From Actinomyces dentalis DSM 19115 (GTDB lineage Bacteria; Actinomycetota; Actinomycetes; Actinomycetales; Actinomycetaceae), in assembly GCF_000429225.1 (NCBI RefSeq), contig NZ_AUBL01000013.1:1-64000 (forward strand): 64,000 bases of DNA, given 5' to 3'. Positions 1 to 9,965 of the stretch are shown here, piece after piece (positions within the stretch are counted from its first letter, which is position 1; each line of letters starts with the position of its first letter). The position numbers were made by a program, and so were the translations under genes. The notes under the pieces are model-generated. The model did no database searches. It was not told the origin of the DNA and was given only the letters and a program-made list of their open reading frames with translations.

Positions 1-3000
1 GCCCTTGCCGTGGACGTACAGGGGGTGGGCTGGAGTGGTCTCCAGGTCGCCGTTGCTGGTGCGGATCCGGATGGTGGGCGTGTGCTCGTGGGTGAAGGTC
101 CTGGTGACCGTGGAGGTGGTGGGTTGGCCGGTGTCGGGGTCGGTGCAGGCGACGTGGTCGCCGACGGCCACGTCCTCGATGGGCCTGGTGGTGCCGTCGG
201 CCATGAGGACGGGTGTGCCGGCGGGGAAGCACGCGTCACGGCCCACTGAGGAGACGGCTCCGACGCCGGCTCCCATGGTCCCGCCCATGGCGGCTCCCCG
301 GCCGGTGGCGCCCAGGAGGCCGCCGACGGTGTGGGGGCCTGGTCCCAGCATGTAGCCGGCGCCGCCATCGAAGGCCCCGCCAGCCGCCCCGGAGGCCCCG
401 CCGATGAGGGTGTTGCGGCCCATGGCACCCATGGCGGCCAGGCGGCTGCCGATGGCGCCGGTGCCGCTGGCGGCGGCCCCCAGCAGTCCTTGAGCGACCC
501 CGCCCCCGATGGCGCCTGCGGCGGCTCCCACCAGCCCGGCTCCCAGGACCTGCCAGGGGTTGACGCCCTGGCCGGAGGCGGCCTGCTGGTCGTAGTTCTG
601 CCAGGCGCCGATGACGGCTCCGGTGATGGCCCCGCCCGCGACCGGTCCCAGGAACGCAGTCGCCAGGCCCCCGATGACGATGCCGGCGGCGACATACTTC
701 CAGTTATTGGCCAGCCAGCTGCCGGCTGCGGCCAGGCCGGTGGTGTGCGCCTCGTTCCACGCCTGCAGGTCCGCGTCGCTCAGCGGCCTCAGGCCGGTGG
801 GGTCGGACAGGTTGACCGGGTCGTTGCCGGCGTAGGAGTACGGGTTGCCCGCCCAGCCGGCTCCCAGGACCGGCTCGAGCGGGTCGGGTGAGAGCAGGGA
901 GTGTGTGGACGGGTCGTAGACGCGTGCGCCCAGCCACGACAGGCCGGCCCCGCCACCGGGCCGGCCGCCGCCAGCTCCGCCGGGGCCCGGCTCCCCGGGC
1001 AGGGTCAGGGTCCCGGTGCTGGTGACCCCCAGGCCGCCCAGGCTGGGGCCCGGCGCACCGGTGCCCCACGGGGAGGCGGCGGCGTCGTGACCGGCGCGCT
1101 CGGGCAGCAGCCACCCGCCGCCGGGCCCACCGGTGCCGGTGCCGACCCCGGCGACGGCGGTGACGGGCACGTGCCCGACCTGCGCCAACTCACCCCAGGC
1201 GGTGTCCCACATGACGCCCTGCCCATCGACGCCAGCCAGCTCACCCAGGGTGTCGACGTCCAGGGTGTGGGTCGACCCGGGCGCCCCGCCGCCGTCGGTC
1301 GTATCGGTGTAGGCGGCCAGGAACCCGCGCGGGTCCCAGGTGAACTCTCGCCTGCTGGTCCCGTCGTCCTGGCTGACCCGCCGCCCCGCAGCGTCGTAGG
1401 TCAGGACCTGTCGACGCGCCCCACCACCGTCGGCGCCCGCGCCAGCGCGACCGGTGGCGCCGGCATTATGCGCCGGGTCGTTCCCAGCGTCGGTGATGGG
1501 GTTCTTGGTGTCGGTGGTCGTGGTGGTCAGCAACTGACCGGCCGCGTCATAGGTGTAGGTGGTGACGATCCCGTCGCTGTCGCCGGCCTCCAGGCGGCCC
1601 AGGGCGTCCCAGGTGTAGGTGGTGGTGATGCCCTCGTCGGTGACGGCACGGGTCAGCTGGCCGGCCGCGTCGTAGGCGAAGGCGGTGCGGATCCCGTCCA
1701 CGCTCTGGGCGGTCACGCGCCCCTGCTCGTCGTACTCCAGGGCGGTGGTGCGCACGAACCCGTCCCGCACCACCTTGTGAGCGACCACGCCGTGGGGCCC
1801 CAGGTCCAGGTGGCCTCCACCCCGGGCGCGACCGCCCGCGTCACACGCCCCAGCCAGTCCCGCTGAAGGTCCAGGCGCCCCAGGGCCGGGTGCTCGACCG
1901 CCGCCAGCATCTCGTCGGCGTCGTAGACGTAGCGGGTCACGGACCCGTCCGGGTGGGTCATGGATGTGCGCAGCCCGTCCGCGTCATAGGTCCACCTGAT
2001 GGTCTGGTCCCCGCGGCTGCGGGAGACCAGGTGTCCCATGGCGTCCCAGGTCAGGGTGTCCGTGCGGCCGCCGGGGCCCGTGGCGCTCCAGGTCCGCCCG
2101 GCTATGTCCCGCACGATGCTGGCGATGGTCTCCGCCCCGGCGTCCTGCCCGACGGCGTCGCCTCCCTGGTCCTCCAGCCCGCCGGCTGGTCTGCTGATGA
2201 CTCGTTCCAGGCGCCCGGCGCTCCCGTAGGCCCAGTCCAGGATCCCGGTGGCGTCCGCGCGGCTGGTCACGCGTCCGGCCGCGTCGTACGTGTAGCGGGT
2301 GGTGCGCCCCACCTGGTCCGTCATCGCCCTCACACGGCCCATGGAGTCATAGGTGCAGGTGCGCCTGCCCCCGGCCGCGTCGACCATCGCCACCCGGTGG
2401 CCCATCCGGTCGTACTCGAAGCGCGTGACCGCCCCCAGGGCGTTGGTCACCGACACGAGCTGTCCGGCGTCGTCGTAGGTGAACCTGCGCAGCCCGTACC
2501 AGGCGTCGCGCACCGAGGAGATGCGCCCGCACTTGTCGTAGGTGAACCAGGTGGTGCCCCGGCCCGGTTCCACCCTGCGGGTGATCCGCCCGCACACGTC
2601 GAAGGTTGTGGACACCTCCTGCCCATCGGGCCAGGTCTCACCCACCAGGCGGGAGTCGGAGTCGTAACGCATCTCGTAGCGGCGCCCACCCGTGGAGATC
2701 GTCGCCACCCACCGGCCCAGGTGGTCGTACTCGTAGGAGAACGACGCCCCCGACGGCTGGGTCACGCGCACCACGCGACCCGCGGCGTCGCGCTCCAGGC
2801 GCGTGCACCCGCCGTGCTCATCGACGCGCTCGACCACACGACCGCACGCGTCACGCACCAGCGTCGAGGTGGTGCCGTCCGCGTTGACCGCCCCCACCAT
2901 GCGACCCAGGGCGTCCCAGGTGGCACCGACCTGCGAGTCGGCGTCGCGCGCCAGCGTGGGCAGGCCCAACGGCCCGGACTCGAAGTCCTGGACCACACCC

Positions 3001-5606
3001 GTGGGGTCCACCGTCCGGGCCAGGTCCCCATTGGCCGTGTACTCCAGGACCGCCCGCGCTCCTGTCGGGTCCGTCACGGAACGCAACCGCGACAGCGCGT
3101 CCCACCCGAACTGCCAGGACGACCCGTCCGGCAGTGTCGCACCGGCCTTGAGCCCCAGGTCGTCATAGACCGTTGAGATCACCCGGCCCACCGCGTCAGT
3201 CGTGGACTCCTCAGCCCCGTGGTCTCCATAGGCGACCTCGGTACGGCCCCCGGCCGGGTCCACCAGCGTGCACAGGCGCCCACCGGGCGTGTACTCCCAC
3301 CGCCACAGGGCGCCGTCGGGGTCGCGGCGGTGGGTGAGGTTGCCCGCCTGGTCGTAGCGGTACTGCGTGCGGTGGCCCAGGGGGGTGGTGGCGGCGGTGA
3401 TCTGTCCCCGGGCGTCGCGTTCCAGGCGCGCGGTAGCCCCGTCGGCGTTGGTGGTGGCGATCAGGTCGCCGCGGTGGTCGTAGGTCAGGTCCAGGCTCAC
3501 GCCCACCGGGTCGACGACCCGCACCAGCAGCCCGTGGTCCCATTCCAGGTGGGTCAGGCCGCCGCACGGGTCCGTGATGGTTGTGGGGTTGCGGTCAGCC
3601 CCCTGGTAGGCGAATGTCGTGACGCTGGGGGCGGCGTCCGGCTCGGGGGCGACAGTCACTCGCACGACCCTGTCGGCCTGGTCGTAGTCATAGGTGGTCC
3701 GAGCCCCGGTGGGCTCGACCCGCATGGTCAGGCGGGACCGCTGGTCGTACTGGTTGATGGTGCGCTGCTTGTCGCGGGCGGTGACCATGACCTTGTTGCC
3801 CCACCGGTCCCAGATGACCGACTGGCGTGCCCCGTCGGCGTCGACCATGCCGACCAGACGGCCCCACCGGTCGTAGATCCACGTGTTGGCCCGGCCCCCG
3901 TCCTCATCGGCGACCTGCGTGACCCCACCGGGCAGGTAGGTGTAGTGGCTGACCCGCCCGAAGGGGGAGCGCTGTGTGAGGACCTGGCCGGCCTGGTTGT
4001 AGGTGTTATCCACCTCCACCACGCCGTCGGCGTCCACCACCCGGCGCACCCGCCCGCCCTCGTCCCACTCATAGCTGCGGCGCCCGCCCTCGCGCTCCAC
4101 ACCCACCAGCCGCCCCGAGGCGTCATAACGGTACGACACCTGCCGCCCGTCGGAGGCCTCCAGGCCCGCGATCCGGTCGGCCTCCTGGTCCCACACCACG
4201 GTGACGCGCCCGCCGCGCTCATGGGCCAGGCCCACCAGCCGCCCCGCCTGCCAGACGTAGTCCACCCGGCTCCCGGCCCCCGTGCACGTCCATGCCAGGC
4301 GCCCCGAGGCGTCGAACACCCACCGGCCGCCGGCGTTGTCCGACACCACCAGCCACTCGTCGCCGGCCGGCCCAGCGGCGTCGCCTGGCCCGCCGTCGTC
4401 ACCGCCGGCACCGGCAGCGTCGCCGGTGCCGGCGCGACCGGCGTCGCTGGTGCCGTCGTCGGCCGGCTTCAGGTGCTCGAGCCACAGGGCGTCACCCGTG
4501 GCCCGCTCCCAGCCTGTTCCCAGGCGGGGGAAGACCACGTGCCGCCCTGAGGGGCGCACCCACCTCGCCCCCTCCTCGTCCAGGACCAGGCGCTCGTCAG
4601 CGCACGAGGCCCACCCCGGCCCCAGGGCCCCCACACCGTCCAGCACCGAGTTGTAGGTGCGCGCAAACCCCAGCGAGGCCAGGCCGCCGGTGAAGCCCAG
4701 GTCCACCTCACGCTCCACGAAGTTGCCCGTCGTGGTGTTCACCGGGTCATCGGCGTACCCCGAGGTCTGCGGGTCCCCCGCGATCCGCGGGGACGCCACA
4801 TCCAGCGGCCTGCGACCACCCACGACCCCCTGGGCCGTCAGGGAGGCCTCCATCGCGGCGTCCGACACGCTCACGATCCCATCGCCACCAGCGGCCTCGA
4901 AGGCGGAGGCGACCGCCCCCACCCACGTCACCTCACCAGAGTTGTTCGAGATGAATGACGCCAGGGCGCTGGTGATCCCCGAGGCGTCCACGGAGCACCA
5001 CGAGCACAACGACGCGAACGAGTCCAGCGCCGACTCCAGCCTCCCCTTGCCCGTGGACACGTTCTCGCTGGCCCCCGATAGGTTCGAGGCGTACGTGCGC
5101 AGGTCCGACGGCCTGGCCGACGACACCGCACCAGCCGCCCCCGGCGCCGGCTCCGCCCACGTCGAGACCACCGGCTCATGAGGCTCGGGCAACGGTACCG
5201 GAGCCGGGCCGGCAGGCGGCTTGTCCCCGTCGGTCAACCAGTCCCACCCCTGCTTGAACAGGTTCTCCTCGTCCTGACGGTCCGCCCACTCCTTGGCCAC
5301 CGCCCGACGCCTCCGCTCAGTCGCGGCCGCACTCTTCAGCGCCCGCACCTCACTGACCAGGTCATCCAGAGCGGCCGAGATATTCGTACAGTCCTCCTGG
5401 CCCGCCTTGGCGCCAGAGTCGAACACGTCCCCGTAATGACCCTCAAAATCAGCCGACGCCGTCGACGCCCACACTCCCACATCCGACCCCATCGTCGAGA
5501 TCGTCGACGACAAGCCCGACGCCGCCGTAACCAGAGCATCCGCCGTCGCGTCGTCAAACACCACCGGCTCGTTATACGCCCCCAGATCATCCTTGCACGA
5601 ACCCAC
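1..5606 (-). CDS. RHS/YD-repeat polymorphic toxin with PT-Hint domain, partial, frameshifted
   Basis: Runs off the left edge, about 1868 codons visible. I chose the GTG at 5606: it is preceded by CCTGGGGG and followed by a plausible N-terminus (GSCKDDLGAYNEP). Residues 1-130 are a helical WXG/LXG-like region, suggesting type VII-style export (inference). A DUF6531-type segment (DPVNTTTGNFVEREVDLGF) starts near residue 285, then dozens of YD repeats (RYDASGRL, TYDQAG), then an RHS core motif (NPYSYAGNDPVNLSDPTGL) near plus position 800-850. A Gly/Ala-rich stretch follows, then a Hint domain (CFPAGTPVLMADGT; TPAHPLYVHGKG) at about 1-240. Hint domains usually autoprocess and release the C-terminal toxin, which lies beyond position 1. 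The reading frame changes at 1794-1801. Upstream of it codons read EATWTWG; downstream GPHGVVAHKVVRDG continues in another frame that is open to the edge. Either a true indel or a sequencing error. Confidence 0.85.
1794..1801 (-). other. Frameshift point in the RHS gene at a G4C4 tract
   Basis: The RHS frame upstream stops at 1713 after a nonsense tail, while a second frame from here to position 1 has no stop and encodes the rest of the RHS core and Hint domain. Adding one base in the GGGGCCCC tract would give TWTWGPHGVV, a normal RHS sequence. This fits slippage, phase variation or a read error. Confidence 0.7.
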
Positions 5607-5679
5607 AACAACCCCCAGGGACCAGACCAGGACAGGACGAGAGCCACCCGCACCACAGCGGGATGACCTGCCACACTCT

Positions 5680-6125
5680 ACGCCCACAATGGCTCTGCCG
5701 CCAGCATGAGCACGAGACGACGCCACCCCGGGTAGGCCGGCAGCGGGTGGGCGCGCAGCGCCCCGCGGTCGGCCGGCTCGCTCTCGTGCTCGGCGCACCT
5801 GGCCACCAGCCGCGGGTGCGCCAGCAGCGCCACCGGGTGGTTGACCCCGGCCGGGGAGTCCCGGACCAGGCGCAGGCGGTCGACGTCGTCGGTGTTCTCC
5901 GCCCGGTGGATCATGGCCGGCGAGTAGGAGCCCGCTTCCAGGCCCAGCCCGGCGGCCACCTGCGCAGGGGCGAGCATGGGCGGTGAGCTCGAGGGGCCGG
6001 TGCTGCCCGGCGGCCACCTGCGCGGGGGCGAGCAGCAGGTTGGCGGCGTGGTCGGTCGGGACCCGGTTGATCTCCTCGGGCATCTGCCGGCTGAAGGAGT
6101 GCGGCCCCGCCTCACCCCGGCCCGC
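5680..6125 (-). pseudogene. Remnant of UDP-N-acetylglucosamine 2-epimerase (WecB type)
   Basis: Two pieces of a WecB-like protein survive in different minus frames. The upstream piece (about 6029-6125) reads SFSRQMPEEINRVPTDHAAN, matching the conserved segment (R..MPEE.NR...D) of these epimerases. The downstream piece reads LGLEAGSYSPAMIHRAENTD and continues to a LAHPRLVARC segment like the family's HPR region. Start, N-terminal third and C-terminus are missing. A 30-bp duplication (5947-5976 and 6005-6034) lies at the frame change. In the family the enzyme interconverts UDP-GlcNAc and UDP-ManNAc for surface polysaccharide. This copy is clearly non-functional. Confidence 0.7.
5947..6034. repeat. 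30-bp direct repeat, offset 58 bp, inside the epimerase remnant
   Basis: The sequence GCCCGGCGGCCACCTGCGC followed by GGGGCGAGCA occurs at 5947-5976 and again at 6005-6034 with one mismatch. It duplicates the APAQVAAG codons and accompanies the frame break, so it is probably one of the lesions that destroyed the gene. Confidence 0.75.
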
Positions 6126-6489
6126 AAGCCATCGGACCCTGCTCTCATACGGCCTGGACTGATCTCGGCGAAGGGGAGGAACTGACCGACCTCGTCGACG
6201 GTCTCGACTGAATCGTGAACGTACCTTTCCCGCTTCAACGAACCTCCGTTGACGTTGCCGACTGCCGTCAACCCATGTTGACGGCTGGGGTGCGGCCCGC
6301 GCCTCCCGCCGGTACCAGTCCGGAACCAACCGTCCGGCCCATGCCGTTCCGCCGGCGTCGGCCCCGGGACGGAAGACCGCTCCCCGGTCCGCCCGGCGGC
6401 CCCGTAAACAGCCGCCGTTCTCCGCACCTGTGAGTGATGCGCGCCATAAGATGGGGGCGGCGTCGCACGTGACGCCAGAAGGAGGAACC
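6126..6489. other. Non-coding gap upstream of the ABM gene
   Basis: No convincing gene. It has locally lower GC around 6205-6290, a small inverted repeat CCGTCAAC-ccat-GTTGACGG at 6265-6284, and probably the promoter region of the gene at 6490. No identifiable operator. Confidence 0.4.
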
Positions 6490-6780
6490 ATGAAGATCCT
6501 GCACTCGCAGTTCACCGCCAAGCCCGGCTTCGAGGACGAGGTCGCCAAGATGATCTGCGGCTTCGCCGACAAGGTCCGCAGCGAGCCCGGCAACCGCGTC
6601 TTCGACGTCTACCGTCACAGCGACGACCCCGCGAAGTTCTTCGTCATGGAGGCCTACGTCGACGAGGACGCCTTCCAGACCCACCTGGGCATGCCCTACG
6701 GCGGGCCCTTCAACGCCCGTCTGGAGGAGATTATCGAGGAGCCCCACTCCATCCTCACCTTCCTCGACAAGATCGCCTGA
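6490..6780 (+). CDS. Antibiotic biosynthesis monooxygenase (ABM) family protein
   Basis: A 96-residue single-domain protein of the ABM/YgiN ferredoxin-like fold family (MKILHSQFTAKPGFEDEVAK; later FFVMEAYVDEDAFQTHLGMP). The ending with the conserved Asp/Glu-Ala-F-x-x-H pattern is typical. Members are small dimeric cytosolic quinol or heme-type monooxygenases, but the substrate cannot be told from sequence. The ATG at 6490 has a strong AGAAGGAGGA ribosome binding site 4 bases upstream. It stands alone, and a strong hairpin (6834-6874) follows. Full family length, no oddity. Confidence 0.8.
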   Translation: MKILHSQFTAKPGFEDEVAKMICGFADKVRSEPGNRVFDVYRHSDDPAKFFVMEAYVDEDAFQTHLGMPYGGPFNARLEEIIEEPHSILTFLDKIA

Positions 6781-6833
6781 CGGAGTCCGCCGCGGCGCGC
6801 GTTCTCAAGGACGGGGTCCTCAGGGAGCGCGCG

Positions 6834-6874
6834 CCCCGGACCCGGGACGAGGGCCGGGCGTCCCGGGTCCGGGG
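6834..6874. terminator. Bidirectional hairpin terminator
   Basis: A perfect 16-bp stem (6834-6849 with 6859-6874) and a 9-base loop lie between the convergent ABM gene and the solute-binding-protein gene. No T tract, as is common in high-GC actinobacteria. Confidence 0.65.
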
Positions 6875-6975
6875 ATGATGACCAAGACCAAGACCAAGGC
6901 CACGGGCGGCGGCCCCCGCCCGTTCCCGTCCGCACCGTTCCGGCGCGGGCGCCGTCGGGCGGGTGGACGGCTCGA

Positions 6976-8448
6976 TCAGTGGTTGGGGCCGCCCGCGCCC
7001 TCGTTGAGGCGCTCGGTGAGGATGCGGTTGAAGGACGCGGCGTCGCGGGTGGAGATGTAGTCCTTCACGGCCTGGAAGAAGCCGTCCTGCATCGCCGGGG
7101 AGATCACCTCTCCGTAGGAGATCGAGTTGAGGACCGTCTGGCTCCGCAGAGCGTCGGCCGTCTGCTGCTGGTAGGGCGTGAGGGAGGAGACGTCGGCGTC
7201 GTTGCGCACCGGGACGCATCCCTTGACCTTGCAGAAGTCGGTCTCGACCTGGGGGTCCAGGGCGGTGGTGAGGAAGGCGTTCGCGCTGTCGCGGTTGTCC
7301 GTCGAGGAGGAGGCGACGAACGAGTCGACGACCATGAGGAACATCCCCTCGGTCCCCGGGAAGACGGTCGCGGCCACCGGCGAGGCGCCGGTGCTCGGGG
7401 CGTCGGCGCTCGCGCTGGCGCTGGGGGCGGCGCTGCTCGGAGTGTCGACGTTCGTGCCGGCGCTGGGGGCGGCGCTGCTCGGAGTGTCGACGTTCGTGCC
7501 GGCGCTGGGGGCGGCGCTGCTCGGAGTGTCGGTGTCCGTGCCGGCGCTGGGGGCGGCGCCGGCGGTGGCCCCTGAGTCGTCGTTGAGGGCGGTGGACTCG
7601 GCGAAGGCGCTGTCGTTCATCTGGTAGAAGCCGCACTCGCCCGCCGCCAGACGGCCGGAGGCCTCGGACCACGTGTTGTTCTTGCCGGTCGCGTCCGTGT
7701 AGTCAATGAGGCGTCCGAAGGTGTTGAGGGCGGTCTGCACCTCCTGACCGCTCCAGTCGAAGCGGTCGGCCTCGATCCTCTCCCAGCCCTCCTTGCCGAC
7801 GGTGGCCAGCAGGACCGCCTCGAAGAGCCCCGCGGTGCTGATGGAATCGGCCCCGCCGATGCACAGCGGCGTCGTCCCCTTCGCCTTCAGGGCGTCGAGG
7901 TCGGCGAGGAACTGGTCGAGGGTGTAGCCCTCGCCCGGCTCGGCGATCCCGGCGCCCTTGAGGACGTCGCGGTTGTACATCAGGACGTTCGCGCGGTGCG
8001 CGGACAGTGGGGCCGCGTACTGCTTGCCGTCGACCGAGACCGAGGACAGGACGTTCTCGGGCAGCTGCGCCTTGACCTCGTCGGTGAAGAGCGAGGAGAC
8101 GTCGCCGACGGCGCCGGCGTTGTGCCAGGCGGTGATGTTCCCGCCGACGAGGCTCTGCCAGACGTCGGGCGGGTCCCCGTGCGCAATGCGCGTGGCCAGG
8201 ACGACGTGGGCCTGGGAGCCCCCGCCGCCGACGACGGCGGTCTCGTCGACGGAGGTGCCGGGGTTCTGCTTCTCGTAGCGGTCGACGAGGACGTTGAGGG
8301 CGGAGGACTCGGAGGTGGACGTCCACCATGAGAGGACGTCGATGGAGCCGTTCGCGGTGGGGGTCGATCCACCCGAGCAGGCGGTGATGGCGAGGGCGGT
8401 CGTCGCGGCGGTGAGAAGGGCGACGACGCGTTGTCTCAGGGTGGTCAT
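6976..8448 (-). CDS. ABC-type extracellular solute-binding lipoprotein (family 1) with internal repeats
   Basis: A 490-residue sugar-type binding protein. The N-terminus (MTTLRQRVVALL..) is a lipoprotein signal with lipobox ITAC at about residue 24. The mature part starts with IDVLSWWTSTSE and includes typical family 1 features (VLMYNRDVLKGAGI, TPLCIGGADSISTAGLFEA). The ATG at 8448 overlaps the stop of the permease gene upstream (TAATG), so the two are translationally coupled. Around residues 294-345 there is a Ser/Ala/Pro/Thr/Asp-rich insertion of 14-residue tandem repeats (SSAAPSAGTNVDTP), which is not part of the family fold. No ABC permease or ATPase is nearby, so the binding protein may work with a distant transporter or have another role next to the MFS permease (inference). 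Confidence 0.8.
   Translation of the reverse strand: MTTLRQRVVALLTAATTALAITACSGGSTPTANGSIDVLSWWTSTSESSALNVLVDRYEKQNPGTSVDETAVVGGGGSQAHVVLATRIAHGDPPDVWQSLVGGNITAWHNAGAVGDVSSLFTDEVKAQLPENVLSSVSVDGKQYAAPLSAHRANVLMYNRDVLKGAGIAEPGEGYTLDQFLADLDALKAKGTTPLCIGGADSISTAGLFEAVLLATVGKEGWERIEADRFDWSGQEVQTALNTFGRLIDYTDATGKNNTWSEASGRLAAGECGFYQMNDSAFAESTALNDDSGATAGAAPSAGTDTDTPSSAAPSAGTNVDTPSSAAPSAGTNVDTPSSAAPSASASADAPSTGASPVAATVFPGTEGMFLMVVDSFVASSSTDNRDSANAFLTTALDPQVETDFCKVKGCVPVRNDADVSSLTPYQQQTADALRSQTVLNSISYGEVISPAMQDGFFQAVKDYISTRDAASFNRILTERLNEGAGGPNH
7418..7567. repeat. 42-bp in-frame tandem repeat, about 3.5 copies
   Basis: GCGCTGGGGGCGGCG begins at 7418, 7460, 7502 and 7544, an exact 42-bp period. The two central units are nearly identical and the outer ones diverge. 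On the minus strand each unit encodes 14 residues (SSAAPSAGTNVDTP), so copy-number change keeps the frame. Confidence 0.9.
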
Positions 8449-9794
8449 TACTGGGCCTTCCTCTTGTCTGAGGTCGTAGCGATTACTCGCGGAGTGGGTG
8501 TGCGCAGGTCGTAGATCGCGTAGAGCGTGACCATGGCGAAGCAGAACGCCGGGACGACGAAGGAGGTCGCCGCGCTCGTCATGTCCATGACCCGGCCCTG
8601 GACCATCGGCATGATCGCCCCGCCGACGATCGCCATGACCAGGCCCGCGGCGCCGAACTTCGTCGCCTCGCCGAGCCCGGCGAGGGCGACGCCGTAGATC
8701 GTGGGGAACATGAGGGACAGGCACAGGGAGATGGAGATGACGGCGATCACCCCGGTCATGTCCGGGCGGAGCACGGCGTAGAGGCACAGGCACACGGCGA
8801 GGGTGCCCAGGAGCGCCATGACCTTGGTCGCCCGGATGCGCGCGATGACGGCGGTCATGACGAAGCGGGCGATGAGGAAGACGACGAGGCTGATCTGCAG
8901 CATCTGCGAGCCCAGCTGGAGGGAGCCGTCGATCGCCTGCTGCGTGTACTGGATGATGTACGTCCAGCAGCACACCTGGGCGGCCACGTTGAAGAACTGG
9001 GCCAGGACGCCGTATCGGTATCTCTTCGAGCGCCACAGGACGGCCGCCGGGTTGGCGGGCCCGGCCGTGGACTCCTCGTCCGGGGCGGCCGAGGGCGGCG
9101 CCTTCTGGACGAAGATGATGACCAGGATGACGGCCAGCAGGATCCCGAGCCCGATGTAGGGGCCGGTGACGGCGCGCAGCTGCTCGGCGCGGATCGCGCG
9201 CTCCGTCTCGGCGCTGACGTCGGCGAGGTTCACCGGGGTGTCGAGCTTGGGCAGGATGAGGGTCGAGGCGATGAGGACGCCGATGTTGGTTCCCAGCGGG
9301 TTGAACGCCTGGGCGAGGTTGAGGCGCCGCGTGGCCGTCTTCTCCGGCCCCAGGGAGATGACGTAGGGGCTGGCGGAGGTCTCCAGGAGGGAGCATCCGG
9401 CGGCGATGGCGAACAGGGCGGCGAGGAAGGCCCCGTAGGTCATCACCCGGGAGGCCGGCCAGAATCCGAAGGCGCCCAGCGAGGCGAGGGCGAGGCCGGA
9501 GACCATCCCCGCCTTGTAGCCCCACCTGGAGTTGATGAAGGCGGCGGGGATGGCCAGGAGGAAGTAGGCGCCGTAGTACGCCATCTGGACCAGGGAGGCC
9601 TGGACCGAGGACATGTGGAAGATGCGTTTGAAGCCCGAGACCATGGGGGTCGTCAGGTCCGCGGCGATGCCCCAGGCGGTGAAGCACCCGATGACCGCGA
9701 TGAGGAGCATGACGGTTCCCGGGAAGAGGATCCTGGTCTCGGACTCGGAGGGCGGGGCGGTGGGTTCTTTGTCTGTGGTGGCTGGGGCCGTCAT
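8448..9794 (-). CDS. FucP-type sugar:proton symporter (MFS)
   Basis: A 448-residue membrane protein with about 12 hydrophobic segments, of the fucose permease (FHS) branch of the major facilitator superfamily. Typical sequence: FAIAAGCSLLETSASPYV and LNLAQAFNPLGTNIGVLI, with QMAYYGAYFLLAIPAA near residue 80. Members import L-fucose, glucose/galactose or related sugars with protons; the substrate here is unknown. I chose the ATG at 9794 because GGAGAA sits just upstream; an earlier in-frame ATG at 9863 lacks one and adds a low-complexity tail. Its stop overlaps the start of the solute-binding protein, an unusual pairing of an MFS permease with an ABC binding protein. Confidence 0.82.
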   Translation of the reverse strand: MTAPATTDKEPTAPPSESETRILFPGTVMLLIAVIGCFTAWGIAADLTTPMVSGFKRIFHMSSVQASLVQMAYYGAYFLLAIPAAFINSRWGYKAGMVSGLALASLGAFGFWPASRVMTYGAFLAALFAIAAGCSLLETSASPYVISLGPEKTATRRLNLAQAFNPLGTNIGVLIASTLILPKLDTPVNLADVSAETERAIRAEQLRAVTGPYIGLGILLAVILVIIFVQKAPPSAAPDEESTAGPANPAAVLWRSKRYRYGVLAQFFNVAAQVCCWTYIIQYTQQAIDGSLQLGSQMLQISLVVFLIARFVMTAVIARIRATKVMALLGTLAVCLCLYAVLRPDMTGVIAVISISLCLSLMFPTIYGVALAGLGEATKFGAAGLVMAIVGGAIMPMVQGRVMDMTSAATSFVVPAFCFAMVTLYAIYDLRTPTPRVIATTSDKRKAQ

Positions 9795-9965
9795 GGGTTC
9801 TCCGTGGATCTGGTCCGGCGGCGCGGAAGCGGGTCCCGCGCCGGAGTGTGTGCAGCGCGTCACTGCGATGGTACCCGGACTGCGGCGCGCCGTCCGGCTT
9901 TACGCGAAAGACTGTGAACGAAGGGCGTCCCGAGAGGGGCGCTCCGCCGTCGGAGGGCCCCGCCC

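Noticed and set aside
6265-6284. 8-bp inverted repeat as a regulator site
   Set aside because: Too weak and too far (over 200 bp) from the next start to be called.
1713-6593. A single 1626-codon open frame on the minus strand starting at 6593
   Set aside because: The upstream part (5607-6593) is the epimerase remnant and spacer read in a random frame; the RHS sequence only begins near 5606.
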